From assembly GCA_023974075.1 (NCBI GenBank), contig CM043790.1, forward strand, positions 4,334,023-4,398,022: a stretch of 64,000 nt of DNA, read 5' to 3'. The translations under genes and the position numbers were made by a program. The DNA comes from Chaenocephalus aceratus. Lineage: Eukaryota; Chordata; Actinopteri; Perciformes; Channichthyidae. Position 1 is the stretch's first letter; each line of letters begins with the position of its first letter. Under the pieces are notes generated by a model. The model made no database searches. It was not told the DNA's origin and saw only the letters and a program-made list of their open reading frames with translations. Below, piece after piece: positions 11,177 to 23,460 of the stretch.

Positions 11177-11550
11177 CAACTACACTCTTTTGGCAGTGTT
11201 GTGGTGCCGAGAGATGGGAGTCGGAGGCGGGGTATCAAAGGTACAAGCTAGACTTTTATTTAGCATCTGAAAACCATTGTACACAACTTCATTCCCGGGA
11301 AGTGAAGACCGGCGGAAACAGGAAGTCCGGTTCACTAAAATGTCCGTGCAGAACAATACCCCAACCCATAGATCCGTGGGTGAATAATGTCAATCACCAC
11401 AGTGTACACATTAAAAACAACTACACTATTTTGGCAGTGTAACAATTAAATAAGAACTACACTCTTTTGGCAGTAACAATTAGATAAATAATAAACTGTC
11501 AGACTGACACGGAAGACAAAACAACTATTTTCAGCAATCAATCTGTTTAG
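11177..11550. other. No gene recognised
   Basis: Contains three scattered copies of ACACT(C)TTTTGGCAGT (near 11185, 11425 and 11460); otherwise nothing recognisable. Confidence 0.4.
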
Positions 11551-11838
11551 TTAATCGTTTTTTGGCTGTTTAGATGGTGTTGCTCCATCTGGGTCACTGC
11601 CGGTGGTTGAGACGGTGGGGTCTTTGGCGACTAGTTTTATAGCCTCATGTACATTAGTTAGGTGCTTCAGGAGATTGGCATTGCTGTTATTTGATGTGGA
11701 CAATGCTTTTTGTCCTGCACACAGTTTACATTTGACCATAATATTTTGTGCGTCCTTTATCCCCACAAATTGAAAATAGTGGTTATATTTCCAAGTTGTA
11801 AATGCGCTGCTGCTCTCGCTGATACTTGCATCTGCCAT
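11551..11838 (-). pseudogene. BED-type zinc-finger exon of a hAT transposase
   Basis: The 95-residue frame begins MADASISESSSAFTTWKYNH and contains a BED-finger pattern: aromatic WKYNHYF, the pair CKLC, and a distal HLTNVH supplying the His ligands. BED fingers bind DNA at the N-terminus of hAT transposases and of ZBED proteins domesticated from them. The frame ends soon after the finger and no dimerisation or catalytic region follows within the window, so this is a first-exon or N-terminal remnant. I found no convincing termini. Confidence 0.65.
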
Positions 11839-12312
11839 AGTGTGTGTGTGTGCTGGTGGTGAGCGTTGCAGTGTATGTGTGTGTTAGCAAGTGTTTGTTT
11901 GTCTGTGTATTTTCCCCATAAGGCAAGACCCGCCCAACTCTGTCTCTGATTGGCTTACCCTGAAATGTTACCCTGCGTTAACCAATCATCACTCCTCTCT
12001 GGTTACTTTCACTTTAACAAATATCCGATCAGATACCTGTAGATCTATCAGCTGTTTATTTCACATGAGTTCCAGTGTGGCAGCTTTTCACGGCTCCCCC
12101 TGGTGGATCCATGATCCATTGCAGCTGGTTTAATTAAAATTACATTTATTTATCAAGGGGGCGTATCAAGTCCTGCGGGGGGGTTTTCATTTTCAGCAGG
12201 GGCCCACCCCGTGCAGATCACGGACCCACACGGGTAGGCATCTGAAATGAAGCGCTACATCTGTAGTTCCCAAGTGTTGCTACTTCAGTTTGAAAAATTG
12301 CCCTCTGAAACA
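11839..12312. other. No gene recognised
   Basis: Upstream side of the BED exon, possibly promoter of the same dead transposon. There is a G-rich stretch near 12175 and no frame of note. Confidence 0.35.
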
Positions 12313-12495
12313 GGTGGTTACGTATTGTAACCCTAGGTATATAAGCACAGCCGGAGCCCTCTACTGGACTCTATGGGTACTACTCTCTATCATGCTGTGC
12401 GTGCTTTCACCTACTGAGTTTACGTAAACGTAGCCGGCCAATCGGGGCGTGCCTACCTGAATGCGTGTGCAGGCCTACAGTATATAAGGCGGCTA
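12313..12495 (+). mobile_element. DIRS terminal fragment
   Basis: GGTTACGTATTGTAACCCTA and the following TATATAAGCACAG...GCCCTCTAC match the reverse complement of 16893-16945, the end of the larger DIRS element. It is cut by the Harbinger MITE that follows. Confidence 0.7.
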
Positions 12496-13091
12496 CACCC
12501 GCGTCCACACTACAGCTTCAAAAAAAGCTTGGAGCTGAGCGTGTCTGAAGCTTGGGGATTTTATTCGAGCAACGCGACCAACAACCAATCACATGAATCT
12601 CCCGCCCCCGACATACAAAGCAAAAAACCCCGGGGATTTTATGCAAGCAATATATATATATAAACTCCCCAAACAGGCGAAAACCTACCAGTTTCACCCA
12701 CTGTCTCTGCCACCTCCCTCTATGACTGGTTCTTCCGGTTTGTATCCCGGTAGGTGAAGAGGGTCAGGTCATACAAAACTGGGTGATTTGCTACGGCGAT
12801 AATTAGTTTCTCCTCCATCTTTTTTGAAATATAGAAATGAACGGCGGGATATCTCTCCCAGCTTAGACGCGGTTTGATTGGCTAGGGCTTGAGCTGTCAG
12901 ATTTTCCGAAACGGGATTTGATTGGCTGGCGCTGGCTACTCCGGCGTCTCCGACGGAGACGGACCGCTATGCTACCCACAATTCAGTTCGGCGAAAAGCG
13001 AGGCAACGTGACGTCACCCCATTCAAAGTGAATGGGCAGACGCGTTGGAAACCGTTTTTGAAGCTGTCGAAGCTGTAGTGTGGACGGGCCG
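12496..13091. mobile_element. Harbinger-type MITE, second copy type
   Basis: Ends GCGTCCACACTACAGCTTC and GAAGCTGTAGTGTGGACGGG are inverted repeats, flanked by CTA (12493-12495) and TTA (13092-13094), a possible mutated TWA duplication. The interior is similar to 739-1354. Confidence 0.65.
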
Positions 13092-13176
13092 TTAGGCTAC
13101 ATTGTCACACAAACATACACTGTAAACATTTACCAGCATTTCACAACATTTAACAGTATTATTTTACAGTGACATA

Positions 13177-14565
13177 CAGGCTTGGAATTTCGTCATTTTA
13201 GGGGCAAGGCCATTTGGCCTTCTCGTTCACATTTTTTTTAAGGGCACAAAGGCCACATGACAGGGCACACAGGCCACATGACAGGGCACAAAGGCTGTTT
13301 GGTTAAATTACGCTGGTCAATCAACATGACTGAAAAGTGTAGCACTAACGTCAACACCAGTCGTTTTACAAACGGCTGAATAGCAATAGTGTTTCTTAAA
13401 CGTATACGTTAAGTTCACCCATAAACCACATAAGTCAGTCAGGGGTAGACAGTAAGGGTAAAATGGTATTGTCACTGGCCCCACCATTGTAACCACTGGC
13501 CCGGAGCATTCGTCCACCACAAAAAAATCGACTATGAAGAAAATTAACACATTTGTTGCAATAATTTACATTACTACTTGTACTACAACATTTTAATCAT
13601 CAGTTCTTCCTCATTTTCCTCAATTGTTCATATTTGGTTTATTAAAATAATGATATTGTGGTCATTGTTAAAAAATGTCTGCTATTATTATGAGTATTAT
13701 TATTTGTATAATGCATTTTCTGCCTTCCTGTCATTAGGAGTTAGAAATGTAATGGCTATATGTAATTGATTTGATTAGAACCTTCATTATCCTAAACTGC
13801 TGGGACATTTCGCCAATACCTTTATATTGTCTACTCTTCACTTACTTGTCAGCAAAGGTCGGCATTGATGTACAGAGCCGACAGAAGACCTTGTTTATAC
13901 TGGCATCATATTGAGAGGTGCAGTGACGCGTCCTAAAACCAGGAAGTAAGCTGCTGGTTCCCTCCACAAAAAGCAATGGAATTTCTCCACAGGGTTTTGG
14001 AAAATAGCTGGAAATAAGGTCTGTGGAAAACAAACCTGTTTTGTTCAGCCGGATGATCTCTACATGTCTACCCTACTTTTATAATTTTCGAATCCTATCT
14101 AATCGATAGATTATAAAAGGGTTTTAGGACGCGGCACTGCAGCCAACTCCCTGTCACTCCTTTAACTCCTCCGGTGACTTTCTTTTATTAGAAGACTGTT
14201 TTTTGCCCGGCGCTTGGCCGGTTACCGCTCGTATTAAAAACATTTTGGCGAATGGTTAGGTGGCGCGATAGTCTGTAGTGAAGAAGGAGCGCCCTCCCGC
14301 TCACCCTGCTCAGCACATCGCGAGCAGCAAACAGCTGTTTGCTTTCCCCCCCAACAACGACAACCGACTCACGAAACTCTATGTTGTAGCGTTGATAAAC
14401 GAAACAATTTAACTAAATTGCTAGTCAAAATACCAATACCACAGGACATTTTTTTTTACTTTTGACAGGGGCACAAAGGCCACTTTGGCCGTGAATTGCA
14501 TTTTTTTTAACAGGGCATCACGGCCAAAGTGCGGCCATCGTGGCCGTCGTGAAATTCCCACCCTG
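13177..14565. mobile_element. hAT-type non-autonomous element, 1389 bp
   Basis: It starts CAGGCTTGGAATTTCG and ends GTGAAATTCCCACCCTG, with a perfect 8-bp duplication GTGACATA (13169-13176 and 14566-14573). Both ends carry GGCCA-rich subterminal repeats near GGCACAAAGGCCAC. No transposase frame. Confidence 0.88.
13921..14139. mobile_element. Small nested MITE
   Basis: CAGTGACGCGTCCTAAAACC at the left and GGTTTTAGGACGCGGCACTG at the right form a 20-bp inverted repeat with one mismatch. No clear target duplication. It lies within the 13177-14565 hAT element. Confidence 0.65.
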
Positions 14566-14573
14566 GTGACATA

Positions 14574-15347
14574 TTGTAATTAAGGCCTTCTGTAATATCC
14601 CAACAAATACATGTAAAAAGGACTGTATCCGTGGATTTATTAAACAGCATTTAACTATTATTTCACTATAAAATACTGCAATCAAAATCCTCTGTAATAT
14701 CACATCACAAATGTTGTAATATCACAACAACATTGCAAGGATTTCACAGCGTTTAAGAGTATCATATTACAGAGAAATATTGTAATCAAAAGCCACTGTA
14801 ATATCATAACAACTACTGTATGCAGAAGTATTATTTTAAGCAACACATTAAGTTGACGAAACACTCACATGTAATTAAAGTCAGATCCACTCGTGTCTTA
14901 GATGGGGCAGTGATATCATAAAACTGCTGTACATATTGATTCAAACACTGTAGTTTATTTATTTTGTAACCAGTTGATCTATATTCACCTTGCAGGTGCA
15001 ACTATGTGGCTTGTATCCAGGATTATAAGTTTAAGTCATGGATGTTTAAAGTTCATATTTGTCTAATATTAGTTTACTTTTCATTAATGAAGTATGACGC
15101 TTGTCCCTGTTTGTGATTGGTCAAATGTAGCTAACCCCGCCCCTTTCACGTGAATGCGCTCTCAACTGGAGAGAGAAACCCTGGCTTGATTTACCGAGTT
15201 GATAACCAGCGTCGGAGGACCGCTTAGCGAGATCTCGTTTGTTTCGGTTAGTTAAGATAACTCAAACATATCCAGGGTCTGTTGAACTGGCTTCATAGTA
15301 CAGGGCACAGGTGGCTGCATAGCAGCGCTAATGTCAAAGACACAAAC
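14574..15347. other. No gene recognised; interrupted repeat
   Basis: The TGTAATATCACA-type sequence at 14574-14830 continues the motif style of 13095-13168, as expected if the hAT element split one older repeat. Nothing recognised at 14840-15347. Confidence 0.4.
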
Positions 15348-15355
15348 ATTATAGG

Positions 15356-16730
15356 CAGTGGCGGCCGGCCCATAGGGGCGCTAGGGGCGCCGCCCCACCT
15401 CTTGCCAGATACAAAATAAAAATAAAAAATATATATTAAATAAAAAAATATATTTAAAAAAAAAAAATATTTAAAAAAAATAGATATTTTATATTTAAAT
15501 TTTTAATGAACAAGGTAAATATCATACAATTGGTATCACAAAAATGTATAATCTACAATACAATCTCGTTTAAAATTGTGTTACGATGTCTAAAGTTACT
15601 GATAAGTCACCTGTTTCCTGCCTGGCCTTGCCCATGGCATTAGTTTATCATTACCGGGCAGAGCCCCCGAGCGAAACAGCAGCAACCAGCACGTTGCAAA
15701 AGTCTCAATAGTAAACTGTGCCGCCGAAACATAATTTCAGCCAATCAGCGGCGTCAAATATTTTGGTCACGTGGGCGCTCACGTTGGCGCCCATGTTGGC
15801 GCCCATGTTGCTTACGTGCGTTGACGTGAGTTGTTTTTTAGACTCGTGAGTAACCAAGGTGACGCAGTATTTGGATGAGAATGGTGTGCAGGTGGAGTCG
15901 CCGGAACCTCGGTCCGCCCAAGAGCTACTCTCCAATCCTTTTGAAAGGAGAAGTTTGGGAGATAAATTGATACTTAAAGACCTTGGACCGGACCAACCCG
16001 ATTTGTATATATCACAGCAAGCTCGTGAAAAAGACAAAACGTATCAACAAGGCTTCTCACATGGCTAGCTGGATGCAAACAGGTAAATGCTATCTTTTGT
16101 TTCCCATGCTTGCTCTTCAAACAGCCGGGGACAGATACGATCTGTTCAGAAACTAGACAAAAGTTAAACAAGTACAAACCACAGACTGTCTGTGTCATGG
16201 AGAATACAGTCGCTGGTTTATTTATGTCTGTAGGCCGTTGTTGTGAGTGTGGACGGTCGGAGCATATATAGCGTTAGCTTAGCCAAGCTCCATTCAGGAA
16301 ACAAGCATTCTAAAAGGTTTTTCGCCTGCCGTCTGTCTGCAGACTTGTCAAAGCATTAATTCATGGTTTTTTACTAACCGGTATCAGTATGTTGTTACGT
16401 CGGCATCATTTAGAAACGTGTATTACAATTTAATCACGGTAAAATATGTTCATGTTGTTGTAGTTGTAGCTCCCGAGCCAGCGCGTCTTGTTTGAATGAT
16501 GCGAGTAAACACAGCTGGCAGCTGCAGTGAAACTCGAGCGACTAGAGCGATGCGATAGGAGCGTTTAGAGCGAAGCGAATATTCGCATCGCGTCCGGTCT
16601 GAACGCAGCATTAAAGCGAGCTCCGCGCTGCACTGGAAACGCGCCATTACATCACCAGAAGTCCTAATTTAAGGGGTAATTTCTCCCTATCAATAGCCCC
16701 ACCAAAAATATTTTCCACCAGCCGCCACTG
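15356..16730 (+). mobile_element. hAT element with TTF/MYM-type transposase start
   Basis: It starts CAGTGGCGGCCGG and ends CCAGCCGCCACTG, with a perfect 8-bp duplication ATTATAGG (15348-15355 and 16731-16738). At 1375 bp it is an internally deleted derivative that keeps only the first part of a transposase frame. Confidence 0.9.
15859..16068 (+). pseudogene. N-terminal transposase remnant (ZMYM1-like hAT)
   Basis: The 69-residue frame contains LLSNPFERRSLGDKL and LGPDQPDLYISQQAREKD, a stretch I recognise as the region just before the TTF-type zinc finger of hAT transposases annotated as zinc finger MYM-type 1-like in fish. The finger itself and the catalytic core are missing. The frame hits TAG at 16066, shortly before a possible splice donor (CAG|GTAAAT near 16081). 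It lies inside an element with intact ends, so the ends may still be mobilised in trans although this frame cannot supply transposase. Confidence 0.65.
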
Positions 16731-16738
16731 ATTATAGG

Positions 16739-16879
16739 GTACATTATATTTTTTATTTTACCAGGATGCAGTGACACAAATATTTGGGAAGGCTTAGCCT
16801 TCCCTAGCCTACAGTACCCGCCACCCCTGCCCACCGCCCACTATCCTATACACTCTTCAGCGAGCGGACTAGGAAAGAC
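16739..16879. other. No gene recognised
   Basis: Short spacer containing a near-palindrome GGAAGGCTTAGCCTTCC near 16788. Nothing else seen. Confidence 0.4.
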
Positions 16880-17437
16880 AGGGCCCCCAGGTAGAGGGCT
16901 CCGCCTGTGCTTATATACCTAGGGTTACAATACGCAACCCCCTGTTATATTTCACACAGGCCCGATGTATACACGCCCTGTCATCCAACAACATCGACCC
17001 ACCACACCGTCCCTGACCGGCTTTTGGCTAACATCCATTGCATCCCCACTTCCTCCTATCCGGTTGTAACCGTAGAGAAGTTGGGGCCGCATTTTGGATA
17101 AGGCACACTCACACACGCTTTCTTTCGTGTAGAGTGTGCATGGAAAAGATCTGTGCGGAGACTCCGTCTGGAGCCTACCACACACCATGTTCCCCAGGTC
17201 CCTCAGGAGCATGGGAAAACATAAGTGCACCACGTCCCCCACACTCACACACGCTCCGTGTAGAGTGGGCATGGACAATAGTGAGGAAGGCTCTCCCAGC
17301 CTGCCTCCAGCCCTGTATGGGGCTGATTGCACACCATGTCTCCCGAGTCCCTCAGGAGCATGGGAAAACACAAGTGCTTTATGTCCAGGGGGGGGGTCAG
17401 ACACCTGCTGACCCACAGCCACCCCTCCTCTCACCAA

Positions 17438-18481
17438 TCATGCGTTGCCTCGGCAAGCACAGACGACGAGAAGGAGCCAGACATGTCCAGGAGATAACAT
17501 TTTATGAAGGAGCCTGGCGTAGACCAAGACGCCGACGTGCATATATCTTCTACACTCACGCTGCTGAATAAGGCTGTTGACACAGTCACAGCCCGTGTAG
17601 AATGTGCACGGACCCCAGTGGGGAGGGCTCTCCCCGCCTGTCCATAGGCATGTGTAATGCACTCTCAGAGCCATCCTGTCAGGTGCCTCTTGGAGAGCTT
17701 TTCCAGCCACACCATCCTCAAAGCACACAAACAGCTGTTCAGTGCGTCTAATGGCAGCCGTGCGCTCTACATAACATGCTAGCGCACGCACTGGGCAGAG
17801 GAGGTGCAATTTAGCCTCCCTGGCCTCAATATGGGGTGGAAGACTAAAGCCACCTAACTGAATAGCCCTTCACCTGAACGAACTCCTTAGGCTCTTAGGA
17901 GTAAAGGAGGGGTTCGGTCTGAGTGTCGCCCCGCTACGGTCACCCCGGATCAAAAGGCAGCTTGGGTGCACTGACAGAGCGGTCAGCTCGGACACTCTTT
18001 TGGCCGAAGTCAAGGCAAGTAGCAATGCTGTCTTCCATGACAGTGCTTTCAGGGAGGAGAGCTCCAGAGGCTCAACTGGTTCTGTGACCAGAGCCTCGAG
18101 CACCAACGGCAGGTCCCGCTGGGGGGCGGAGGCGTGCACTACTTGGCGCTGCCTCCTGACCCCCTGCAAAAACCGCGCCATAAGCGGCTGACTGAAGGCT
18201 GACCTGCCTCCAAATCCCTCATGGCAGGACGAGATGGCTGCTGCATACACCTTAATTGTGGAATGAGCCAGCCCCCTGTCCACCAGTATCTGTAAGTAGG
18301 TAAGAATAGAGCCCAGCGTGCATGACAGAGGCTCTAGACTCTTTCCTTCACAACATCGCCGGAATCCCGTCCATTTCGGCCTGTAACAGGCTGTGGTGGA
18401 TTCTGCTCCTGCTGCTTGGATAGTCTGAATAACGTTGTCAGACAGCCCCACCTGTCTCAGCCTGTCCCTCTCAGGAGCCAA
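17438..18481 (-). pseudogene. DIRS tyrosine recombinase, frameshifted
   Basis: The upstream piece (18481-17870) carries the N-terminal SAM-like core-binding region (LAHSTIKVYAAAISSCHEGF) and the first catalytic block KRVSELTAL with its Arg. The downstream piece (17809-17438) carries LLCPVRALACYV. The two are in different frames. After about 40 residues the second piece departs from the family, so the His-x-x-Arg and Tyr blocks are lost. The enzyme would have integrated the DIRS DNA circle; this copy is dead. The sibling fragment at 2009-2590 keeps the blocks lost here. Confidence 0.8.
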
Positions 18482-18546
18482 GCCTGGAGAGGTTGGCCCA
18501 GAGTGGGTAACGCCCCTATTGCACCTGCTTCCTGAGACAGTGCTCC

Positions 18547-19718
18547 TCAGACCTGAGGAATAGCCCAGGGCTGGCCCCCCATCATCTGTGTTACCCCGCG
18601 TACCACGGCGCCAGGTGGCGATCTGGGGCCACTAGGATGACTGACAGCTGCTCCCGCCTCACCCTCTCCAGGGGGGGAAGGCATAAAGCAGCTTCCTTGG
18701 CCAGGGAGAACCACAGGGCACAGTGGCTGTTGCGCCGATCGGCGAACAGGTCCACCTCTGCTCTCCCGAACTGAGTCCAGACCTGCTTCACCACCTCCGG
18801 GTGAAGCCTCCACTCGACTGGCAGGGGTCCACCTCTTGACATGAGGTCGGCCCCCCCGTTCTCCCGTCCCGGGATGTGCAGGGCCCTTAGAGACAACACA
18901 ATCTGTGAAACCCACAACCACAGGTTCTCTGCTGCGGTCAACAAGGCTATTGAGCGGACTCCGCCCTGCCTGTTGATGTACGACATGTGGTGCGGTTGTC
19001 GCTCCTCACTAGCACATGTTTGCCCTGTATTAAGGGTTTGAAGTGCTGTAGGACCAGCATCACTGCTTGCAGCTCCAGGAGGTTGCTGTGCCGAGCCTCT
19101 GTCAGACGCCAGCAACCACCTACAGCTCTCTCTAGGCACGTCCCCCCCATCCTGTCACCGACGCGTCTGTGAAGACTGTGATATAGGAGGTCACTTGCCC
19201 CAGTGGAGCTCCCCTCCGCAGATTCTCTGGGGACCCCCAGAATCGGAGGTTGCTCTCTACTGAGGGGGGGATGGTCACCAGACGTCATTTGTGTCTTGAG
19301 ATCTACACGAAGGCCGGTAAGCCACCTCTGTATGTGACGTGCATGCAGGAGTCCGAGTGGCACTACGGAGTGAGCAGCCGTCATGAGACCCAAAGTCTGC
19401 ATGATGATCAAAGCTGTCACCGTCGCCCCCTGACGCAGCCTGCAGACTGCCCGCAGCAGAGATGCCTGTCTGCTTTCTGTCAGGGTGGCACGTAGTCTGC
19501 CTGCATCGTGCATTTCCCCCAGATATTCTACCTGCTGGTGAGGTATGGGGGAGCTCTTCTTCCAATTGACCGCAACTCTTTTTCAACCCAACTTGGTTAG
19601 GTGTAGGATCAATTGGGCTGTGTGAAACATTGCCCATTCCCTGGACCTGGCCATGACTATGAGGTCGCCCAGATAAAAGAACACCCTCATGCCATGGTCC
19701 CGCAGCGGTAAAATGCAA
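18547..19718 (-). pseudogene. DIRS reverse transcriptase / RNase H remnant
   Basis: At about 19640-19690 the frame reads FFYLGDLIVMA: the RT catalytic YxDD box with its first Asp replaced by Gly (YLGD), so polymerase activity would be lost. Downstream in other frames come the RNase H blocks NLLELQAVMLVLQHF and VLVRSDN (19050-19020), then SYINRQGG and a long tail with EVDLFADRR and ERVRREQLSVILVAP that is characteristic of DIRS elements. At least three frame changes separate the parts. The N-terminal half of RT is missing beyond 19720. Confidence 0.82.
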
Positions 19719-19960
19719 TCGTTTTTACTGAATGCATTTTACACACACATATCACTCTAGAACTAGAGTTACACTAGGCCTACGTAACCCACTGTTCTTC
19801 TGCGGAGATCCCTGAGACATTATGGGATCATGTGGAGAGAGATGACTCTTACTCTGGGATAAATGCCATCGTTTTTACTAAATGCATTTTTCACACACAC
19901 ATCACTCAAAGACTAGGGTTACAATACGTAACCCACCGTTCTTGTAACAGGGCCTCTTTT

Positions 19961-20525
19961 CGACTTCCTGTTGAAAGGAAACATATCTCCTCCCAAGATG
20001 ATATATTTGACTCTCTATTGCCCCTGAATGGAGGAGGGACGCTGCAAAGCTGGAGTGAGTAACCCAGTCTCAGTGTCCTGCCCCTCTACTCTGTCAGTAC
20101 ACAGCTTTTGTGGGGCTTCCATTCCCCACAAAACTGTGTTCAGGGGACATGCCAGCAGCTGTGGAGCCAAAGCTAAGACGCTGTAGTATTCTCTGGTGGC
20201 CTACTCCGCTGCCAAACCTTCCATAAAAAGGGAGTTTCGGCATGGGGGCTGACACAGAAAAGGGCCGATTTTCTACTGAGGTCCTTGAACGCACCGCGGC
20301 ATGCTCCCGTGGGGCCGCGGCTCTGTCCTAATGCAGTCTCTTTGAAACGGACATTATGGTGAAAAGTGGAGAGATGACTCACAAGTTATACTATTATATC
20401 ATTTGTTTTATTGTTATTACCGATGCACGAGTTGACTTAACTGTTGTTAACCCTTGTTGCTTTTGAACAATGAGCTAACTAATGATTACTTTCATAATGG
20501 TTTAATGTGCTGACTATTTTCTACA
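19961..20525. other. Unrecognised, possibly DIRS-derived
   Basis: GC-richer stretch (19970-20400) just upstream of the DIRS remnant on the minus strand. It could be decayed DIRS ORF1, but I see no motif that proves it. Confidence 0.3.
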
Positions 20526-20829
20526 TTAAAGGAATGGTCCACTCATTAGATAATTAATCAAAACTTCAGTATTTAGTGAAACATTATGTTTAAACCATAC
20601 CCTGAAGAAATCAGCGATATTCCCCGGTAAATAATGATTGTATAGCTCTTTTTTATCAAAACCTGTATATTCCGTCTGGCCGCCACCATTTTTGCCATTT
20701 TCAGTAGTCACGTTGTGACGTCATCCATGCGTTCATTTTGTCAACACACGGAAACATGGCGGAGTATTTGAGTTCGGACTCGTCAGCAGAGGAAGAAGTT
20801 TTGACCAATGTGAAGAGATTGGATGGGGG

Positions 20830-21077
20830 AATCAGTATGACAATACGACACTCTCTGTCCTTAGACCCTCACATCGTACAAGGAAAAACTTCCGAAGAAA
20901 ACCCACAGTTTAAAGGGAACATGGGAGAAACCTCAGGGAGAGCAACAGAGGAGGGATCCCTCTCTCAGGACGGACAGACGTGCAATAGATGCCGTGTGTA
21001 AATTGAAAAGATAATACATTTGCAACATAGTTGGTCCAAATGTTTGGAAATGCATGTGTGTATAATAGGAAGATGAT
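20830..21077 (-). mobile_element. L2 3'-UTR fragment inside the THAP element
   Basis: Reverse complement of 47236-47475 in the full-length L2 (shared CTCAGGGAGAGCAACAGAGG). It lacks the terminal ATTGATTG tail and begins and ends inside the L2 3' UTR, so it is not a simple target-primed insertion. Confidence 0.85.
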
Positions 21078-21356
21078 ATAAGATACTATATGTATGCATG
21101 TAGTACCACGCGATTCCCTCTCTAGTTTAGCATACTCAGCTTCGTTGTCCCTGGCCATAGAATCACGATTTTATGGGGCCGGAAAAAACTGGGGGAAAAT
21201 ACACACTAGCCGGTACTACGCTATATGGAAAGGCCACCAAAAACTGTCCTGGCCTGGATGCTAAAGGATGTTAAAACGGGGCTAGCCGCTGCAATGGAAA
21301 TGCGCTATAACATACCTTATTCTTACTCCGAGCACTACTTCTGCTCCTCCGTCGCT

Positions 21357-21692
21357 TCACACTTGCAGAAGGCGATTTCTCAACTGGCCGAACTGGTGTC
21401 CTGGTCGGTGATGACACCAGAAAGACCGATGGTACTGCATCTCCATTAAGTAATGGTTGTTCCATAAATCCATGTTATGTTTTATCATACTCTCAGAGTA
21501 GTCGTCCGGAAATTTGACATGTTCGCTGCATACATGAGCCTGTGAATCTTTCGGTTCGGGCCGGCCACATTTCGCTAGCCACTGCCTCCGAATGTACTTC
21601 TTACGCTTACCTTTTGGCAACAGATGGAACCGAGAATTCCGTGGATTGTTCCTATCAGAATTGTGGCAATATTTCGCGATACAGTGAGGCAT
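21357..21692 (-). pseudogene. THAP zinc-finger exon of a transposase
   Basis: The frame begins MPHCIAKYCHNSDRNNPRNS and shows the C2CH THAP signature: the N-terminal Cys pair (C4 and C9), a central conserved Trp (W39 in QWLAKCGR), then VCSEHV supplying the last Cys and His, followed by FPDDY. THAP fingers give sequence-specific DNA binding to P, Kolobok and related transposases. Beyond about residue 70 the frame runs on without a recognisable domain, and no transposase core follows in the element. Its position next to the right TTAA end fits an N-terminal exon of a minus-strand transposase. Confidence 0.82.
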
Positions 21693-22199
21693 ATTTGAAG
21701 AGAGAAACTACAGTAAATAACATGGAGATCAACGTGTCTTCGAAAACCAAACGCATGGTTTACGTCACGTCCGGAAAATGGCGGCGCCCACAGTGTTGAT
21801 GTTATTTCGGTATATAATCAGTTTAAAATCACTGATAATGTCATCGGATTAAAAAAAAAAAAAAAAGACTGGCAGAGACTGGTCTGTTTTATCGGATGAT
21901 AATTATTTAAAAATGAGTGTCATGAGCATACCATTCCTTTAATAGGTGAAGGTCTGGTTTGTTCAAACTCTCAAAATAGTAGGACATGCTGTCATAATTA
22001 CCCAGAGTCAGAAGTGACACCTTTACAATGTTAAAGCTGTTAGATAAATGTAGAGATGTAAAAACTAAAATATTCAAAATAGTGTAGTGGAAAAGAGATA
22101 ATAATGTTAATAAAACAAAATCTCTTGTTTTGGACTGACAGTAATGATTCAAGAAATAGTAGATCAATAAATACACACCCATCAATCTGTGTGCATTTG

Positions 22200-23394
22200 T
22201 TGTGGATGGAACACAACAAATGGGGCTCTCACCTGTGATGCCTCCTCCAAACATTATAACCAGACGGTATCATTCAAACTATAAGTAACAGTTCTAGCTA
22301 CTTGACTTTAGACAAAGAATTCAAAAGACAAAATCAACACAATTTATTGAAAGACCAATCTTTATTTTACGGTGCCTCTCCTTTTGTTTGTATTATTAAA
22401 CCCTGTCAATCTAAAAAACTGAGCAACTCAACAGTTAACTTTATATTTCTTATTGTCCAAAGCATATATTACACTATTTGTTCCCCTCTCATATTCACAG
22501 GATGGATGATTAGAGACTTTGGGGGAAACCTCAGCTTTATGAACGTCCTGTCTGTTGCTTTGGCCAGAGAGGGCTGAGGGTCTTTCCCTGCGAGGAGGAC
22601 CAGGCCTGAGGTAGGAGGACCTGCACCAGCTGCACCTACAGAACCTAGCCCATGCTGGGCATAGCTGTTACCACCTGCACAGGCCTGTCAATGAACAGAT
22701 TAACATTTAGTGTAACATGTATATTATTTCGTTTTTATTTAAAAAAAAAAAGATGATGGTTCATGCTTGATAACTTTTAGTTCACATTTCAATAAATTGT
22801 ATTTGCACTCCTTTTGTCCGTTATTCTTACTGAAAATGTTAGATTACACATTCACATCTGACTGAAGATTGGCCCCATTTATTTGTGGCGTTGCAAACTC
22901 TGCGGTACAAGGCACAGGTGATGTGAAGCTCATAAAGTGAGGCAAATGCATTTGATCAGCTGACTTTTTTTTTTTGCCAAACTTTTTAGGCCTGACAATA
23001 ATCACACTGTCTCTGAGGTGCAACGTAAAACACAAACAAACACACAAATGAAGTTCCTGTTAGACTACAAAACTATTCAGTGTGCAGGTCTTTGTGTTAC
23101 AATTAGGGCTGTCAGTCGATTAAAATATGTAATCGCATGATTGTCCATAGTTAATCCCGATTAATCGCAAATTAATCGCACATTTTTTATCTGTTCTAAA
23201 TGTACCTTAGAGGAATACGTTTTTAATACTCTTATCAACATATAAGTGGACAAATATGCTTTATGCAAATGTTTACTATCATTTGAACAATGAGAAATAT
23301 TCTCATGAATATTAAACACAACAACCTCTGAACATTACAAATATTCGCCTCAATTCAACCTGGAACCTCTCTCATTCAATAATACAATACAAAT

Positions 23395-23460
<66 letters not shown>

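Larger units (their letters stand above)
16880..19960 (-). mobile_element. DIRS1-like retrotransposon, 5'-truncated and decayed
   Basis: Minus-strand order is RT remnant, RNase H, tyrosine recombinase, then terminal repeat at 16893-16945 (containing CCTAGGGTTACAATACG). This is the DIRS1 arrangement, which uses a tyrosine recombinase instead of a DDE integrase. Many frameshifts; no gag part recognised. At the other end (19708-19955) a 150-bp block with ACTAGGGTTACAATACGTAA occurs twice, probably terminal-repeat remnants. Confidence 0.8.
20530..21938 (-). mobile_element. TTAA-flanked THAP transposon (Kolobok-like)
   Basis: It starts AGGAATGGTCC and ends ACCATTCCT, flanked by TTAA (20526-20529 and 21939-21942). 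It carries a THAP-domain exon on the minus strand and an internal L2 fragment. TTAA sites plus THAP fit the Kolobok superfamily; an ISL2EU-type assignment is the alternative. At 1409 bp it lacks a catalytic domain. Confidence 0.75.
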
